64,000 nt of DNA from NCBI GenBank assembly GCA_946894095.1, contig OX335652.1, positions 10,005,001 to 10,069,000 on the forward strand. The letters run 5' to 3'. The notes under the pieces are model-generated. The model made no database searches, was not told the origin of the DNA, and saw only the letters and a program-made list of their open reading frames with translations. Positions within the stretch are counted from its first letter, which is position 1; every line of letters starts with the position of its first letter. Source of the stretch: Incurvaria masculella (taxonomy: Eukaryota; Arthropoda; Insecta; Lepidoptera; Incurvariidae). Positions 9,693-21,517 of this stretch are shown here, one piece after another. The translations under genes were made by a program, and so were the position numbers.

Positions 9693-10936
9693 AAGTTACC
9701 TTTCATTGAATTCATTGAGCCTTTTCAAGGTTCGATGTCGATTATTAAAATGTCAACAAACATTTTATCTACAAATACCTACTCCAGCAACATTGATAAA
9801 GTAAATCCGTAACGAAACACTTGTTCATTTATTAAGGTTCCGTAGCCTAATCGAAAAAAAGAACCTTTTAATTTCTCTCATCGTTCCTTTGAAACTGTAC
9901 AGACGGCTATTTCCTTGACTGGACCACACCACGATGCTCAGAGGGACCTTCACCGTCCTCACAATGCATTCGTCCTCATATTTTTCCCCTGGGCTCCTTC
10001 TCACAAATTGTTTATGAGCATCTGCACAATTTTCGAAATGTCGCAATGGTGATGAATTACAAGAAGCAAACAAAATGTTCAATAAATAAATCGAGCGTCA
10101 AGATACCTCCAAACCGATTTCAACGTAATCTAATAGACGAACAAAAATAAAGCCGATGAGACTAATGTCTGCATTGACATTGACCGTGAACTTGCCGACG
10201 AAAAGCCACCTTGACAAAAATAAGTACTGCCTAGATAGGTACCTATCTGGAGCTTGGGCAGCGTACGGTGTTGCTGACCTACTGAACAATTTCTGCTTGC
10301 GTGGGCGTTTGTTTCACCTGTAACAAACACTTCTAGACGTATTGTTTTAGTCGTATGCTGAGATTCATAAAGATTACTTGTACTTGACTAATGCCTGTTT
10401 TCACCGCTTCCAGGTACAAAAATCCCAAAGTTATATTTCAGTTACACCATGTAAATATGCAATGTAACCAAAAGTTACCTTTAGAATTTTAGTTACTTGG
10501 AGGTGGTGAATTCAGGGGTAAGCCAAAGTGTGCCTTCCGACTGTCAGTTTTGACATAAAATGTATGGAAGTAATGTAAAATTTGACAAGCTAAACTTTGG
10601 CTAAGCCAAGCGCGAGTAAGGTCTAAGTATCTCATAAGTATTCCATGAAGTCCTATAGCAATAGTGGATAGTGACCCCGGGTTTTGAACTCCAGACACAG
10701 AACAATCTTTTTTGGCTTTGCCAAGTTTTGCATGCGTTTTCTCCATAGAAATATCATAAAGCGCGTATGCTAGGTCTGAGGTTTTCTCAGACTAGCATTT
10801 TAAACGAACAAATAGTTATAACATGAAACCTTGACGGATCAAAAGAACATATTGTAGTTCATTTTATTTTATAGTTTATTTTAGCATGCAGCAAGAGTAA
10901 CATAAAATACCTAACTATTGTCCGACATCGATTAAG
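9693..10936. other. No recognised feature
   Basis: Short open frames only (85 codons minus at 9825-10082 and 10489-10746), neither with a recognised motif nor flanked by convincing splice sites. Confidence 0.45.
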
Positions 10937-11105
10937 TTAAGATGATAATGAAGTGATCGAGTTCCATACAATGATGGCTCGTGTCACCTCAACTCACTCA
11001 AATTAAGAAAATAATGTTTCTGATAATATTCGCATTTAATAAATCTATTAAACATTTTTATGCAAATCTTTAGAGGCGTATGTAATGGATATAAAATAAG
11101 TTATT
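10937..11105 (+). repeat. Left arm of the TTAAGAGG foldback family
   Basis: GATAATGAAGTGATCGAGTT, CAATGATGGCTCGTG, CTCAAATTAAGAAAATAAT and TAGAGGCGTATGTAATGGAT match the family in order. No right arm found nearby. Confidence 0.65.
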
Positions 11106-11394
11106 ACAAAAATAAAAACTTTTTTCTTAGGTAGTTCTTTTTGTTAGGTAGGTCGACGTAAACGGCAACGTCGACATATTTACGGCAACGTTGAGTAAGC
11201 TGTCAAATCAAGCTCGGACTCGCAAATGTTAGTTCAGAACAATGTCAGTTGCCTATGCATACTCACAATGGATATTTATAGTTATCTACATAATGGAAAA
11301 ATACACGTTTCAAGGAATCGACAGGCAAAATTCTTCTAGAAACAAAACAACAAACCACGAACATTCGTACCGTCTCTTTCTACCACTCAGCAAT

Positions 11395-11830
11395 TCAAGG
11401 ATGCTGTCTCCCTCATGCGCGCGCGCCTAGCGGCGACACTACAGGGCCAATGGGGAAGGACCACGACGGCAGCCATCTCCTTGTTCGCTCGCCACGGCGC
11501 GAGGACATCTCGCCGCGACAGACCGCTGACCGCGCCGCGAGTAACGCCAGTATGTCCCGGGATCTCGCCGTCGTCGTTTTCGGGCTGGCTCGATGGAGCA
11601 CAACCGCACCCTCCGTGTCTTCGAAACCCACCCCGTGCTCTTTGGAGTGGGCTCCGCCGCCCTGTGGTGTAGTGACCCACACAGCTGAGGGGACCCAACC
11701 GCTCGAACTTCGCCGCGCGAGGGCAGGCGCCATTCGCCGCCCAACCACGTGCACCAGACATCATCAGCACTGGGTACCGTACCAAACCTTGTTTTTGCCG
11801 GTTTTAGGGTCAGTGCGCGTAACACTTCTC
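11395..11830. other. GC-rich island with overlapping open frames, unknown origin
   Basis: The stretch is far more GC-rich than its surroundings. It has long open frames on both strands, including 163 codons plus (11450-11941) and 132 and 128 codons minus. None shows a recognised domain; open frames are expected by chance in such GC-rich DNA. Minus-strand reading, with its arginine-rich content, would suit the 5' leader of a non-LTR retrotransposon or a CpG-rich first exon. Neither can be shown. Confidence 0.35.
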
Positions 11831-12390
11831 AGTGTCGTCGTTCGTATTAGGAACCTACTCTATTTCTTTACCTACGTGTATATTTGTGTTTATGCTCGTC
11901 CTAGAACATTGGTTGTTGGTTCTGTTTTTATCTGTTTTTAATTTGGTTAGACAGAATTAGTACCCATCTTGTGACGTAAGGTTAATCACGCACAGCGTGG
12001 AAATGTCCCTCAGACAACTTGGTTAAAAAATAAATATTATAAACCATACCATTACAGGCTACCGCTTTCAAAACAAGTTTCAAGTTTAGGCTGTGGTTTC
12101 GTTAACATGGTTGGGAAATTTTCTGTTATAATGTACGATCTGGAATTACTACTACAAACGGAATTTATATGTTTTAACGAGGAGCGGGAATCGAAATAAG
12201 CGACTCCCAGCGAGTTTTAAAGAGAGCCTCGGAACGGTGTGGACTCGGATTGTTCCATGACTGGTGCCTGCTATGATTTTGATTGATGGCAATACGGTTG
12301 AAATGTTCAATATTTGCAGTCAACGTCCGCAATGTGGCTATGAGTGGTTCCGGGCGGAAGGACTGTAGGAGAGTTCTCAGTAGATTTATA

Positions 12391-12460
12391 GATGGCGGAA
12401 TTGAAAGCTGAACTGCCCTTTGAAAGGTTTGATAGCTGGTTCGAGTCCAGCCACTGTGCT
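12391..12460 (+). other. tRNA-like sequence (A-box-like start, perfect TΨC arm)
   Basis: GCTGG-TTCGAGT-CCAGC (12435-12451) forms a 5-bp stem with a 7-nt loop and holds a canonical B-box GGTTCGAGTCC. TGGCGGAATTG at 12393 resembles an A-box. A proper acceptor stem and anticodon arm were not found. Probably a tRNA relic or a SINE head of another family. Confidence 0.35.
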
Positions 12461-13263
12461 TTATTGTACACAGATTTCTGTAATTTATGTGATCATACTC
12501 AACGGTGACCTATCATAGCATATCTTATTCGTTGAATATAAGTAGTCCTAATTGTCTGCTAACAGTGTCATTCCAGCACCTGCCACCGCGGCAAGATGAT
12601 AAGTCGCCGGGCTTACGAAGATAAATGTCGGCTCCGACACGGTGACTGCTATCGGTCGTCGCTGAAAACGTTTTCGCATTGAAGTCACGTAGGCCATTGT
12701 CATTGTATAGCCGCTCGTACATTTTACATTCTCAGCTAGCGATCCGTGTCTTTGGATTTTGTCAATGTCTGTCCGTCCGTCAGAGCCATATAGCTTACTT
12801 TGTATGTGTCTCGATTCGAAAGATGTAGCCCCGGTTGCACGAAGAAACGGCTGCGTTAATCAATGCTCAAACACGTCATTTTTAGTGAACCGCATAGAGT
12901 TCCTTCTGTACTGTCCACACAAAATGCCGTGTTTAATCATACTATGACGTTGATTTTGATTTTTTGTTCTTTCGTGCACTCGGCCCGTAGACTAGATAAC
13001 TTTCGCTTAAGATAATCTTGAAGAGACGTTGAACGATGTAGGTGTTCCCAAAGAACGGCTGCTATAGCTGACTCGGAAAATTACATTGATAACAATAATG
13101 TGATAAAAACAATGCTTCGACATACCACTGTAATTATTTGATTGTGTTTTTTAATATTCTCATAGACCATGTTTACAGATGGTGTGTTATTCTCAGGATC
13201 TGTCTCTGCAGGCACTTCCACATATCCCGATTGTACCAAAAGCCGTACGAAGCATTAATATGG
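12461..13263. other. No recognised feature
   Basis: No coding or repeat structure identified. Confidence 0.45.
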
Positions 13264-13640
13264 TTTTTTTTTTATGTGACTGGACATGGATAGCTAACAC
13301 CTTTTGTCATGGTATTAGCCTAACACACCACATGGGAACTAGGTGCCATGCCAGGACCTTCCTTATATTGCAAGGCTACATTGAACTGGACGGAAAACAC
13401 GGACAATTTTCATTGCCGCTTCGACCATCGTTCATCCAATGCGACGGTACCAACCCGGGCGGCATTAACCCTACCACCTAGTAAGTAAGGAAGGGGACCT
13501 ACAGTTTAACGTGGAATCCGAACCACAGCCAGCCTGTCTCAACGGTCGAATGGTCACCCATCCAAGACCAGACCGGACCCAGCGTTGCTTAACTTCGGAG
13601 AGCGATCGCCGAAGTGTCGCGCCACTGGGCCACTGAGGCT
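13264..13640 (-). mobile_element. 5S rRNA-derived SINE, complete copy
   Basis: On the minus strand the head (13640-13545) includes CTCCGAAGTTAAGCAACGCT and CTTGGATGGGTGACC. These are the internal A-box and C-box promoter segments of 5S rRNA, in the right order and spacing. The shared SINE body follows, ending CATGTCCAGTCACAT and an A-run at 13273-13264. Non-coding; would be transcribed by RNA polymerase III with TFIIIA and moved by a LINE. Confidence 0.88.
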
Positions 13641-13662
13641 GACAGTGAGACATTGATAAAAG

Positions 13663-14665
13663 TTGCGGTACCCGGCTCCGCTCGGGTTAGTGTCGGCTAA
13701 ATTATTTCATGGATAAAAAGTAGCCCACATAGCTGGTCCAAAATAGGGTCAAACTGGTCCAGGACAATGTATCCATCTACCAAATTTAATCAAGATCGTT
13801 TGAGCCGAAATAGCATGATTTAATGAGAAACATACAATAATTCCCATTTAGAGCTTCGTTGACATTTGATGGCTATTTAAATAAAATGCTTTTGCCGCCA
13901 GAACCTATCTGCACTGCACTGCTACATTGCTTACCTAGTAAGTAAGTAACGTGTAACGTACATAGGTAAGTTTTGCGTGGACTCCAACCCACAGCCAGCC
14001 TTAACATCGAAAACGGTAACCCATCCCGAACCTGACTGCTCCCAGAAATGCTATACGTTGATAAAATACGCATATAAATATGATAAGTGGTTCGCAAGTT
14101 ATAAGAATTTAACACTCACAACTCACCCCTCTGGTAATGAAGCGTTATATTATGTAGGCTATACATTTTGAGTAGAATCAGGCTAGACGTAGATACAATC
14201 CGCATTAAAATCGAGTAATTGGTTCTCAAGTAATAAGTATTTTATTTCATTGGTCGCACCTCTGGCGATTTACCGTGATGCCAAGTAGTCTTAAAGTTGC
14301 GGGAATTACCAAGCCGTACCCCCCCCCCCCCCCTCCAGCCGCCGCCCTCCCGCCGACCCGTGCATAGCATTGCAGTTTGTATGACTGCCACATCTTAGCG
14401 CAAGCGAAACTGAATTCTATTTAGCCTATCCTAATTCCCGGGTACTTAAATGTATGTGTACTAAGTTTCATCTAATTCCGATAATCAGTTTAAGAGTTAT
14501 GGAGGAACACACATACATACATACATACATCTATACATACAGAACTGATTTCTAAAATTTAGTTTTAGTATCATATATAAAGTCTACAAACGAAGTATCT
14601 TAGAAAACAAAGCAACTTACTCCATTAACACCCCTAACAGATTTATTATTAGGTATAGATATGCA
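13663..14665 (+). repeat. CCGGCTCCGCTCGGG repeat, longest copy
   Basis: Starts GTTGCGGTACCCGGCTCCGC. Landmarks are ATTATTTCATGGATAAAAAGTA, AATCAAGATCGTTTGAGCCG, GCCGCCAGAACCTATCTGCA, GAAAACGGTAACCC, GTTGATAAAATACGCATATAAAT, a C-run at 14319-14333, AGTTATGGAGGAACACAC, an (ACAT)n tract and AACAAAGCAACTTACT. Ends TTTATTATTAGGTATAGAT. Non-coding, ~1 kb; class not determined. Confidence 0.8.
14506..14545 (+). repeat. (ACAT)n microsatellite
   Basis: Part of the CCGGCTCCGCTCGGG repeat; a shorter version is at 28785-28801 in another copy. Confidence 0.8.
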
Positions 14666-15271
14666 AATGATTCCGAAAATAAATTAAAATCAAATATTTT
14701 AAAAGGTTCATATTGTTATACAAACCAGTACTTTTGATTCATACCATATTATATTTTTTAGTTCGGAACCCTCAGTGCCCAACCCAAATACGACTCGAAT
14801 GTGACAGTTTTTTGCTGACACGGAAATTCAAATCGAACACACGTTTCTGTTAGTTTTTTTGCCCGGCGACGCGTCCACAGCAAAGGTAAACTGCTTATTT
14901 TTTTCTACTGTGAAGATGGAGAAACGATTTTCGTCTCCATTCCGCTGATTTCGACAGGATAGAATCCGACCTCTCTCAAGTGTGTCACTCCGGACGAAAT
15001 AGAGATAATCTTTGATCAAGCAAACCCTTATCTAGCTTAACTGTATATATTTTAAAGATGGAGAATTGTATCACTGCTCATAAAACATACAAGTAATCGC
15101 TGGAATTAAGGAAAAACTGAGTTTATATTAACAAGTATTGGATTAGTTCAAATTAAAATACTGGGTCAGGTAAGTGACATTTTCAGATGTTATAAAATAT
15201 GCTACTATGTATCAAAAATGTATACGAATTTTTAAACCGAATTATTTAGATTAGTTCATCTATTTATTTAT

Positions 15272-15735
15272 AACTAGCTGAGGTACCCGGCTCCGCTCGG
15301 GTTAATGTCAGGCTGAATTATTTCATGGATAAAAAGTAGCCCAAAAAGCAGGTCCAAAAGGCTGGTCCAGGAAAATGTTTCCATCTACCAAATTGATTCA
15401 AGATCGTTTGAGCCGATATGGCATGATTTAATTAACATCCTATCATACCCATAGAGCTTCGTCAACATTTGGTGGCTATTTTTAAAGAAAAAATTAGAAG
15501 CACGTGCCGCCAGAACCTTTCTGCACTTGCACTGCTACACTGCATACCTAGTAAGTAAGTAACGAACAGGACATACAGTTTTACGTGGACTTCAAACCAT
15601 AGCCAACCTCAACATCGAAAACGGTAACCAATATCGAACCTTCCTGCTCTAAGAGATAAAATACGCATATAAATCGGGTGATTGGTTCGCAAGAAAGAAT
15701 TTAAATTTAATTTAAAACATTTTATCACTCGCGCC
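15272..15735 (+). repeat. CCGGCTCCGCTCGGG repeat, 5' half
   Basis: Matches 13663-14110 from AGCTGAGGTACCCGGCTCCG to ATATAAATCGGGTGATTGGTTCGCAAG. Confidence 0.8.
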
Positions 15736-16851
15736 ATCTACATGAACGCACACATCCCTCTAACGTAAAATATTGGAAAACAGCAACGATGTAAACCCAT
15801 AAACACGTTGACGTTTACTGCCGTTATCAAAGAAAAATGCCCCAAGAAAAATACATTCGTGTTGTCTGCACACTTACAAGTATACAGATTACTTTGCAGT
15901 GGCGCTGAGGCGTGGCAGTTGTGAGCAAGTAGGGCGGCATTAATCCTGTTAGGGGGCGTATGCAAATTGCGTACCGCAACATTTTTGTTCCGACCCCCCT
16001 TCCCTCCCCCAGATACCAGGACCGCGGCTGCACACGCTACGCCTTGGTGGTAGGTGAAATGTTTTCGGCCCACATACAAAAATTAAAAAAATATATAATA
16101 ATTCACTTTTTAATCAACAATTATAATTTTTAATAACAATTTTAGGGTGATGTCACATTCAAAATGAACAAAATTATATGCATAGAACCAAATAGGATTG
16201 TTTTATAAAACATAAATTAGATTCCACTTTTGCATGCATTCTATCTATCAAAGGCGAATCGGAATGGGCTTCCTTTGCCAGCCTTGACCTACCTCCCCCC
16301 ACACACAGAATCCCCGCCCATAAATTGCGTTACGTCATTTTTGTACGACCCCGTAGGTCTTCACACCACACTTCACCCGAGCAGTCGGCGCTGGGTGCCA
16401 GCAGGTGCGCCGGGTTGATGACATGCTTTTCTCATTCCATGCATTGCACATATTCCTATATTCCACATATGGGGCATGCACGATCGCGCCATCGCGCCAA
16501 ATGAAATCACGCCAAGCCAATTACTGCACGTGTGTGGGAAAACCGTAAGCCAAAAGGACAATGACCAGTATTCTATGGGCATGAAAGAAATGCAGTTTTG
16601 TTTAATATGTTTAGACAATCATAGTACATTTCTTAAAAAAAATTAAAGATAAATAAAAAAATTGGAGACATAATATTTAAAATGTGTCTACAAATGGGAT
16701 TTTTTTTAAATACAACGAGCATAGTCCTTTGCCTACCCCGACTGGTGTAAAAATGTAATCGTACATGTTATGTGCTTGCTTGTATTGAAGTGACGTTTCC
16801 GTATTTTCTCCATGGCTCCTGAAACTAGCTACTTAGAAACAACGTTAAGAC

Positions 16852-17130
16852 TTTTTAGGGTTCCGTACCCATAGGGTGTCAACGGAACTATACTAAGCCT
16901 CCGCTGTCCGTCCGTCCATCCGTCCGTCCTTCCATCCGTCCGTCCGTCCGTCCGTCCGTCTCTCACAGGGCTGTATCACTGAGTGTGTATTTATTTTGCC
17001 GCTATAACAAAAAATATATAAATAAAAACATTATTAATTAATACAAAAAACGTGATTTTTGTGTTAAATCTTGTACTATGATATGGAACCCTTCGTATGC
17101 GAGTCCGATTCGCCCTTGGCCGGTTTTTTT
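16852..17130 (-). repeat. GGCCAAGTGCGAGTC/(GACG)n element, copy 9
   Basis: Full-length, with a CCGT tract of mixed units (CCGT, CCAT, CCTT) at 16908-16962. Confidence 0.85.
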
Positions 17131-18948
17131 TATTACTGCCTTACAACTTCGCCTCCGGTTTTGTTTTGGTCATTATCCTTTGGCTTGACAACAACCCACG
17201 GATTTTCAGACTCGTCATAATCTACCGCGGCGTTTAATAACAATGTTCGTAAGCATATCTTAACATGTTACTGTCTGCGGCTTTTTATAAACCTATATTT
17301 AATGTTAAAGTTACCTTGATACCGCCTTTTTACTTTTACTTTTTCCATATAAAACGCCAATTTCATATGCAAGGACCTAATAAGTATCCGTAGAAGAACC
17401 GTAGAGAACATGCTGTAATCAAACGTTATGATGCTCTATGATCCCAGCCGACCCCTCCGAGAAGCGACGGGGTGGTATGTGTATATGTATGTAACATGGT
17501 TTAGGCGCACACTTCTCTAACCGAGGACGTAAAAGACGAGCCCCCCAGAAAGGGATTGCCTCGTGGCCATGCATAAAAGAAGCAACATGTAGGACAGCCA
17601 GAGCTCTCGCTCGGGGCGATGGGGGGTACCTACAAAGGCTATTGTGCCGCCGCCCCTCCGAGTCACTCGCACGCCAGACAATGCGTGTCCAAGACCTAGC
17701 CAACTACCTATTCATGATTGCCTACTTCATGCCGACACTTACACAAGGAGGTGGTATCGACACGCCAAGAAACTAAATAAGTGGTTTTCAGGCCCATAAA
17801 AATACTATTTGGTTACATAACAGCTATAATAATCGATGAAGTAACCCACGCAAGACACACTATCGTGTAGGCATTTAACATTTACACTCTATAATTACAT
17901 TCTGTGATGACACAGGATTTTGATCTTGAACATCGGGATCGGGAAGAAAACATGCGCTAGAAGTTTTCCGCTTCCTCGAGCCACCGCGCCTAGGGTTGCC
18001 ACTCGTCCGGCCACGGAATCGTCCGGCTTTAGCGGGACATGTTTGGCTTCTTCCGACCGAATTCGGCCAGTCATTTTCGTGTCGGCCTGGCTATTGTTAG
18101 TATTTTCGTCGTTGGTGGTGTAACTCGTCGAACACCTGCGCAGTGGTAGGACGACTCGAGTTAGCAAACCGCTTACAACCGAGTCGATGTTAAAGGCAGC
18201 TTTTCGTTTAAATAAAAACATAGTTAGTTGTGTATTGCCATATAAGACCTATCAAGGTTTCGATTTTTTTTTTCTTGATTTCATCTACTTCAGAAACAAA
18301 AGAAAGTTGAGAGTTGAGCTGTTTTTAAGAGTTGTACTTCCTTTCAAAACGTATTTCTGACATTAAAAAAGTTGTGTTTAATTCAGGCATAATATACCGC
18401 TAAGTCCAGTTTTTGTATTTTAGAAGCTGGTAACCCTAGCCGCGCCGCCCCGTGCCCGCCCACGCGCTGGTCCGAAACCCGCCCTTGCGGACGGAATATG
18501 ACATCGCAACAAGAGAGCGGGCAAAAACCTCCTCTGAATAGCCTTTGACCTTTTTATGCCCTGGTCCAAGAAGAGTTTTGTTATGTTCCTCTAAAGGCAC
18601 ATGGAAAAATGTTTCCCCAGTTTTTTGTAAATAATATCGTCGTATATCCTCTCGGGAAACGATGAGAATGTATGCCTCAGGTAGGTACGAGTTAAATTCC
18701 TCGCAATAATAAGCGTCGCTGATGTAAGCGAGCAAGTATGAGGCAGTAAAATGGTATATTGTAAACAGAAAACATTCACACGATTTAATTTTGGAAATTT
18801 TATGAGCACCAGAAGTCTTCAAACAGTTTTTATGCATCATGGTACTATCAAACAAATGTATACGATTCGTGAGTCATCATCGTAGAAGGGAAACTGAGGG
18901 CAGGAGAAGTGGCACGTGGGCCGCCGCGGCGCCGGGTCGCCGTATGGA

Positions 18949-18980
18949 CATATTGTGCATAGAATCGTATGCACAATATG
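18949..18980. repeat. 12-bp hairpin in a GC-rich setting
   Basis: CATATTGTGCAT (18949-18960), loop AGAATCGT, ATGCACAATATG (18969-18980). Confidence 0.75.
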
Positions 18981-19131
18981 GCCGCGCGTCGTTTACGGTC
19001 GTTTACTATCAAATGTATACACTGAAAAAAGGGAAGGAATTCAAGTGCCTTTTACTCTGTGAAGAATCCCAAAGTATATATTACCGCTGAGCGCGAATGT
19101 GCTGCCGAGATTGGCTTATCATGGTGCGTCA

Positions 19132-19160
19132 AAGTAGATCCCTTGGGGTACGGAACCCTA
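19132..19160 (+). repeat. 3' terminal scrap of the GGCCAAGTGCGAGTC element
   Basis: Only CCTTGGGGTACGGAACCCTAA remains. Confidence 0.5.
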
Positions 19161-19189
19161 ATATTAGGTATATCTGTATTTACCTCGGA

Positions 19190-19282
19190 TTGTTCCAATT
19201 AATGTCCACATTTATAAAGTAAAGTGTGGATATAGGAATGTGACATGTGCCGTGAAGCAAGGACACATTAATTGAAGAAAGA
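19190..19282. repeat. Short foldback
   Basis: TTCCAATTAATGTCC at the left pairs with GGACACATTAATTGAAGAA at the right with one bulge; CCACA...TGTGG nested inside. Confidence 0.4.
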
Positions 19283-20577
19283 GCCCAGTAAAAAGAACGA
19301 CTTTACGAATATACGAATATGTTTGTTTTTAATTTTAAAATAAAGGCAAAACGTTGCTTAGTCGGGGCGACTGATTGCGCAACGCGCGCTGCCAACTAGA
19401 GCGCGAGAAACCCTCCACACGCAGGCCATTACAAAAACCAATCAACTGAGAGTTTGGTTGCTCCTTACCCTGTGCCGGGTCGTATGGGTAGGTATATTGT
19501 GCCCCCGCATCCACTGGATGACGTCAGACGTGTGACGTTGCCTGCGCTTGCGTAGTGATGGCGTCCGCTGGCGGCGCGCGGGAGGCGCGGAGGGACCATC
19601 ATGGCGGGCGCCGCATCTTGCCTCCGTACCACAGAATTTGTCGGTACTCCGTCGAACAGCAGCGCTGTCTGCGGTAGACATTGAGATATTTAGGGATATT
19701 TAGCTCGTCAAAAGATTAGGTACGGAATGGGTAGAAAACTGCTTATTTACCACGACGGGTGGCGTCCCAGCGAGCTTACCTAAAAGATCTATCAAAGCCA
19801 ATGAATATCAAATAGAGATTATGATTCCATATAAAATAAAACAGAATAAATTTAAAAATTTCATTTTCTCAACATACATAATGTAAATGATACATTCTCG
19901 CTATTATTCTGATTTTTTTTTTAAAAAAAATTGCTAATTATATGAAGTCGTAGGAAAGAAACAATCGCAATAACATCATGGAGGTGAAGAAATTACTAAC
20001 ATAACCTATAATATTTCATTTCCAACTTTGTGCTGGTCTATTACATTAAAATTAGTTTGAAAACAAATAAAATCTTTTCTCTCCGTCTAGATCTTATTCT
20101 AACTGCATCGTGGAGTACATCTTGCATCTAAAACTCGTAAATAAATCTTGACAGGAATGAAAGTTTTGACGCTCAATGAGCTTTGAGTTTTCATCCCCAT
20201 TGACAATTCATGAACGTCATTGTGTCTATGGCAGTTATGACTGGAGCTGTCAAACTCTACCTATACCCTTTTTTCATAATCTGCCTGCGCTAGATAAATA
20301 ATTACGTGCTGCTAGTGATAAGCTTCGTTAATGGCATGACGTTGATATCAACGAGCTCGGAAAATAACATTCTCAATTAAGATAATTAAATAGTGCGTTG
20401 AATTTTATATTTACAATAAACAATAATATCTCCTTGATCGCGAAGTCCTACTTGCAATAACATTTTGAAAATAAGAAGAGCTTGTTTGATCTGCCTCAAA
20501 CTCGTCTTTTTTTAAACCAAAGGAAATTTTGAAACATGTTTTTAGGTTCTTTATTAAATCATTAAAACTGTAATAAT

Positions 20578-20862
20578 GGGCCTTTTTCACTTACTGATGA
20601 TTAGCTTAATCGCCACGCCACATCTTAGCAGCTTGCAATCAATACCTGTACAAGATCATCAGTACTCTAGTAATAAAAGTAATTTAAGCGTCGATTAGTA
20701 ATAAATCAGACCTTGGTGAAGACCAGGCTGGGCCTTTTTTACCCGCTGCTAATTAGGTTAATCGCCACATACCTGCTTGCAATCAATACTTGTACAAATA
20801 AATCAGCACTTTAGGAATAAAGGCCCTTTAAGTGTTGATTAAAATAAACGAAAACCAGGTTT
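20578..20862. mobile_element. Tandem dimer of a GGGCCTTTTTCAC MITE
   Basis: Two units in the same direction: 20578-20731 and 20732-20862. Both run GGGCCTTTTT, TTAATCGCCAC, CTTGCAATCAATAC, TGTACAA, ATCAG and end in ACCAGG. Unit 2 has AAAGGCCCTTTAAGTGTTGATT, which unit 1 has lost. Confidence 0.65.
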
Positions 20863-21106
20863 AGCCTGGTTTAACCGTTTAGACTAACTATGGGTTAGTA
20901 GTTTGACATACATTTTTTACTTACATTCTACAATGTATATAAAATAAAATATGATACTTATTAAAGCTCCTCTCAAGTTGATTTATTTTAAAGTAAATTT
21001 TCTTCTTTCTAAAATATTTCATTAAAACCTTTTTTTTAGAGAGCCTACTCGACCTATATAGAAACAGGAAAATAATAGTTCCGCCCGGTCCCGCCCCTAG
21101 GCCGCG

Positions 21107-21285
21107 GCCTGCAGACCTATTCCTGGCAGTGCTGGAATTGCCGAAAAGATTCCGGAGCATAGTATTTCAATTTAATCATGATTTTCCGTCGAATAAATCG
21201 CTTGAAAACCGCTACACCTAAAAGCGGTTTTCTGGACTCATGATTCCTGACTCCTGATTACGGAATTTCAGGCCCAATAGGCCTG
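21107..21285. mobile_element. Second copy of the CAGGTCTATTCCTGGCA MITE, diverged
   Basis: GCAGACCTATTCCTGGCAGT, AATCGCTTGAAAACCGCTAC and AAAAGCGGTTTTCTGGACTCATGATTCC match 45992-46214 in order. The right end is changed to TTTCAGGCCC. Confidence 0.65.
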
Positions 21286-21329
21286 CTGTACGGCCTATTG
21301 ACAAGTCCAAGAAGGCTCTTTCCTACTTG

Positions 21330-21517
21330 ATGGTACGATTTGCATTGAATAAACCATGGTCGAAACGGCAAAGAAAACTTTCCGCGTTTTTCATCAATTT
21401 AAATGTAGCCGTGAAAGATCCTGGCATGGGACCTAGTTACTATGGGGTGAGCATGGCTCATATCGAGGCACTAGGTATGGTATTAGCCATCCATGTCAAT
21501 TTACATAAAAAATACCC
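21330..21517 (+). repeat. SINE body and tail fragment
   Basis: TTGCATTGAATAAACCATGGTCGAAACGGC and the tail ATTAGCCATCCATGTCAATTTACATAAAAAA belong to the SINE group. Head missing. Confidence 0.75.

Larger units (their letters stand above)
17131..20577. other. Largely unrecognised stretch
   Basis: Contains GC-rich patches near 17950-18130, 18430-18500, 18890-18960 and 19380-19680, and short hairpins. A 139-codon minus frame (18436-18855, starting at the ATG on the complement of 18853-18855) has no recognised domain and overlaps a 72-codon frame. The motif GGGTTGCCACTCGTCCGG at 17993 resembles a common lepidopteran repeat. Confidence 0.4.

Noticed and set aside
18436..18855. 139-codon minus-strand frame
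   Set aside because: No recognised domain, overlapping alternative frames and no convincing splice or promoter context; could not be supported as a gene.
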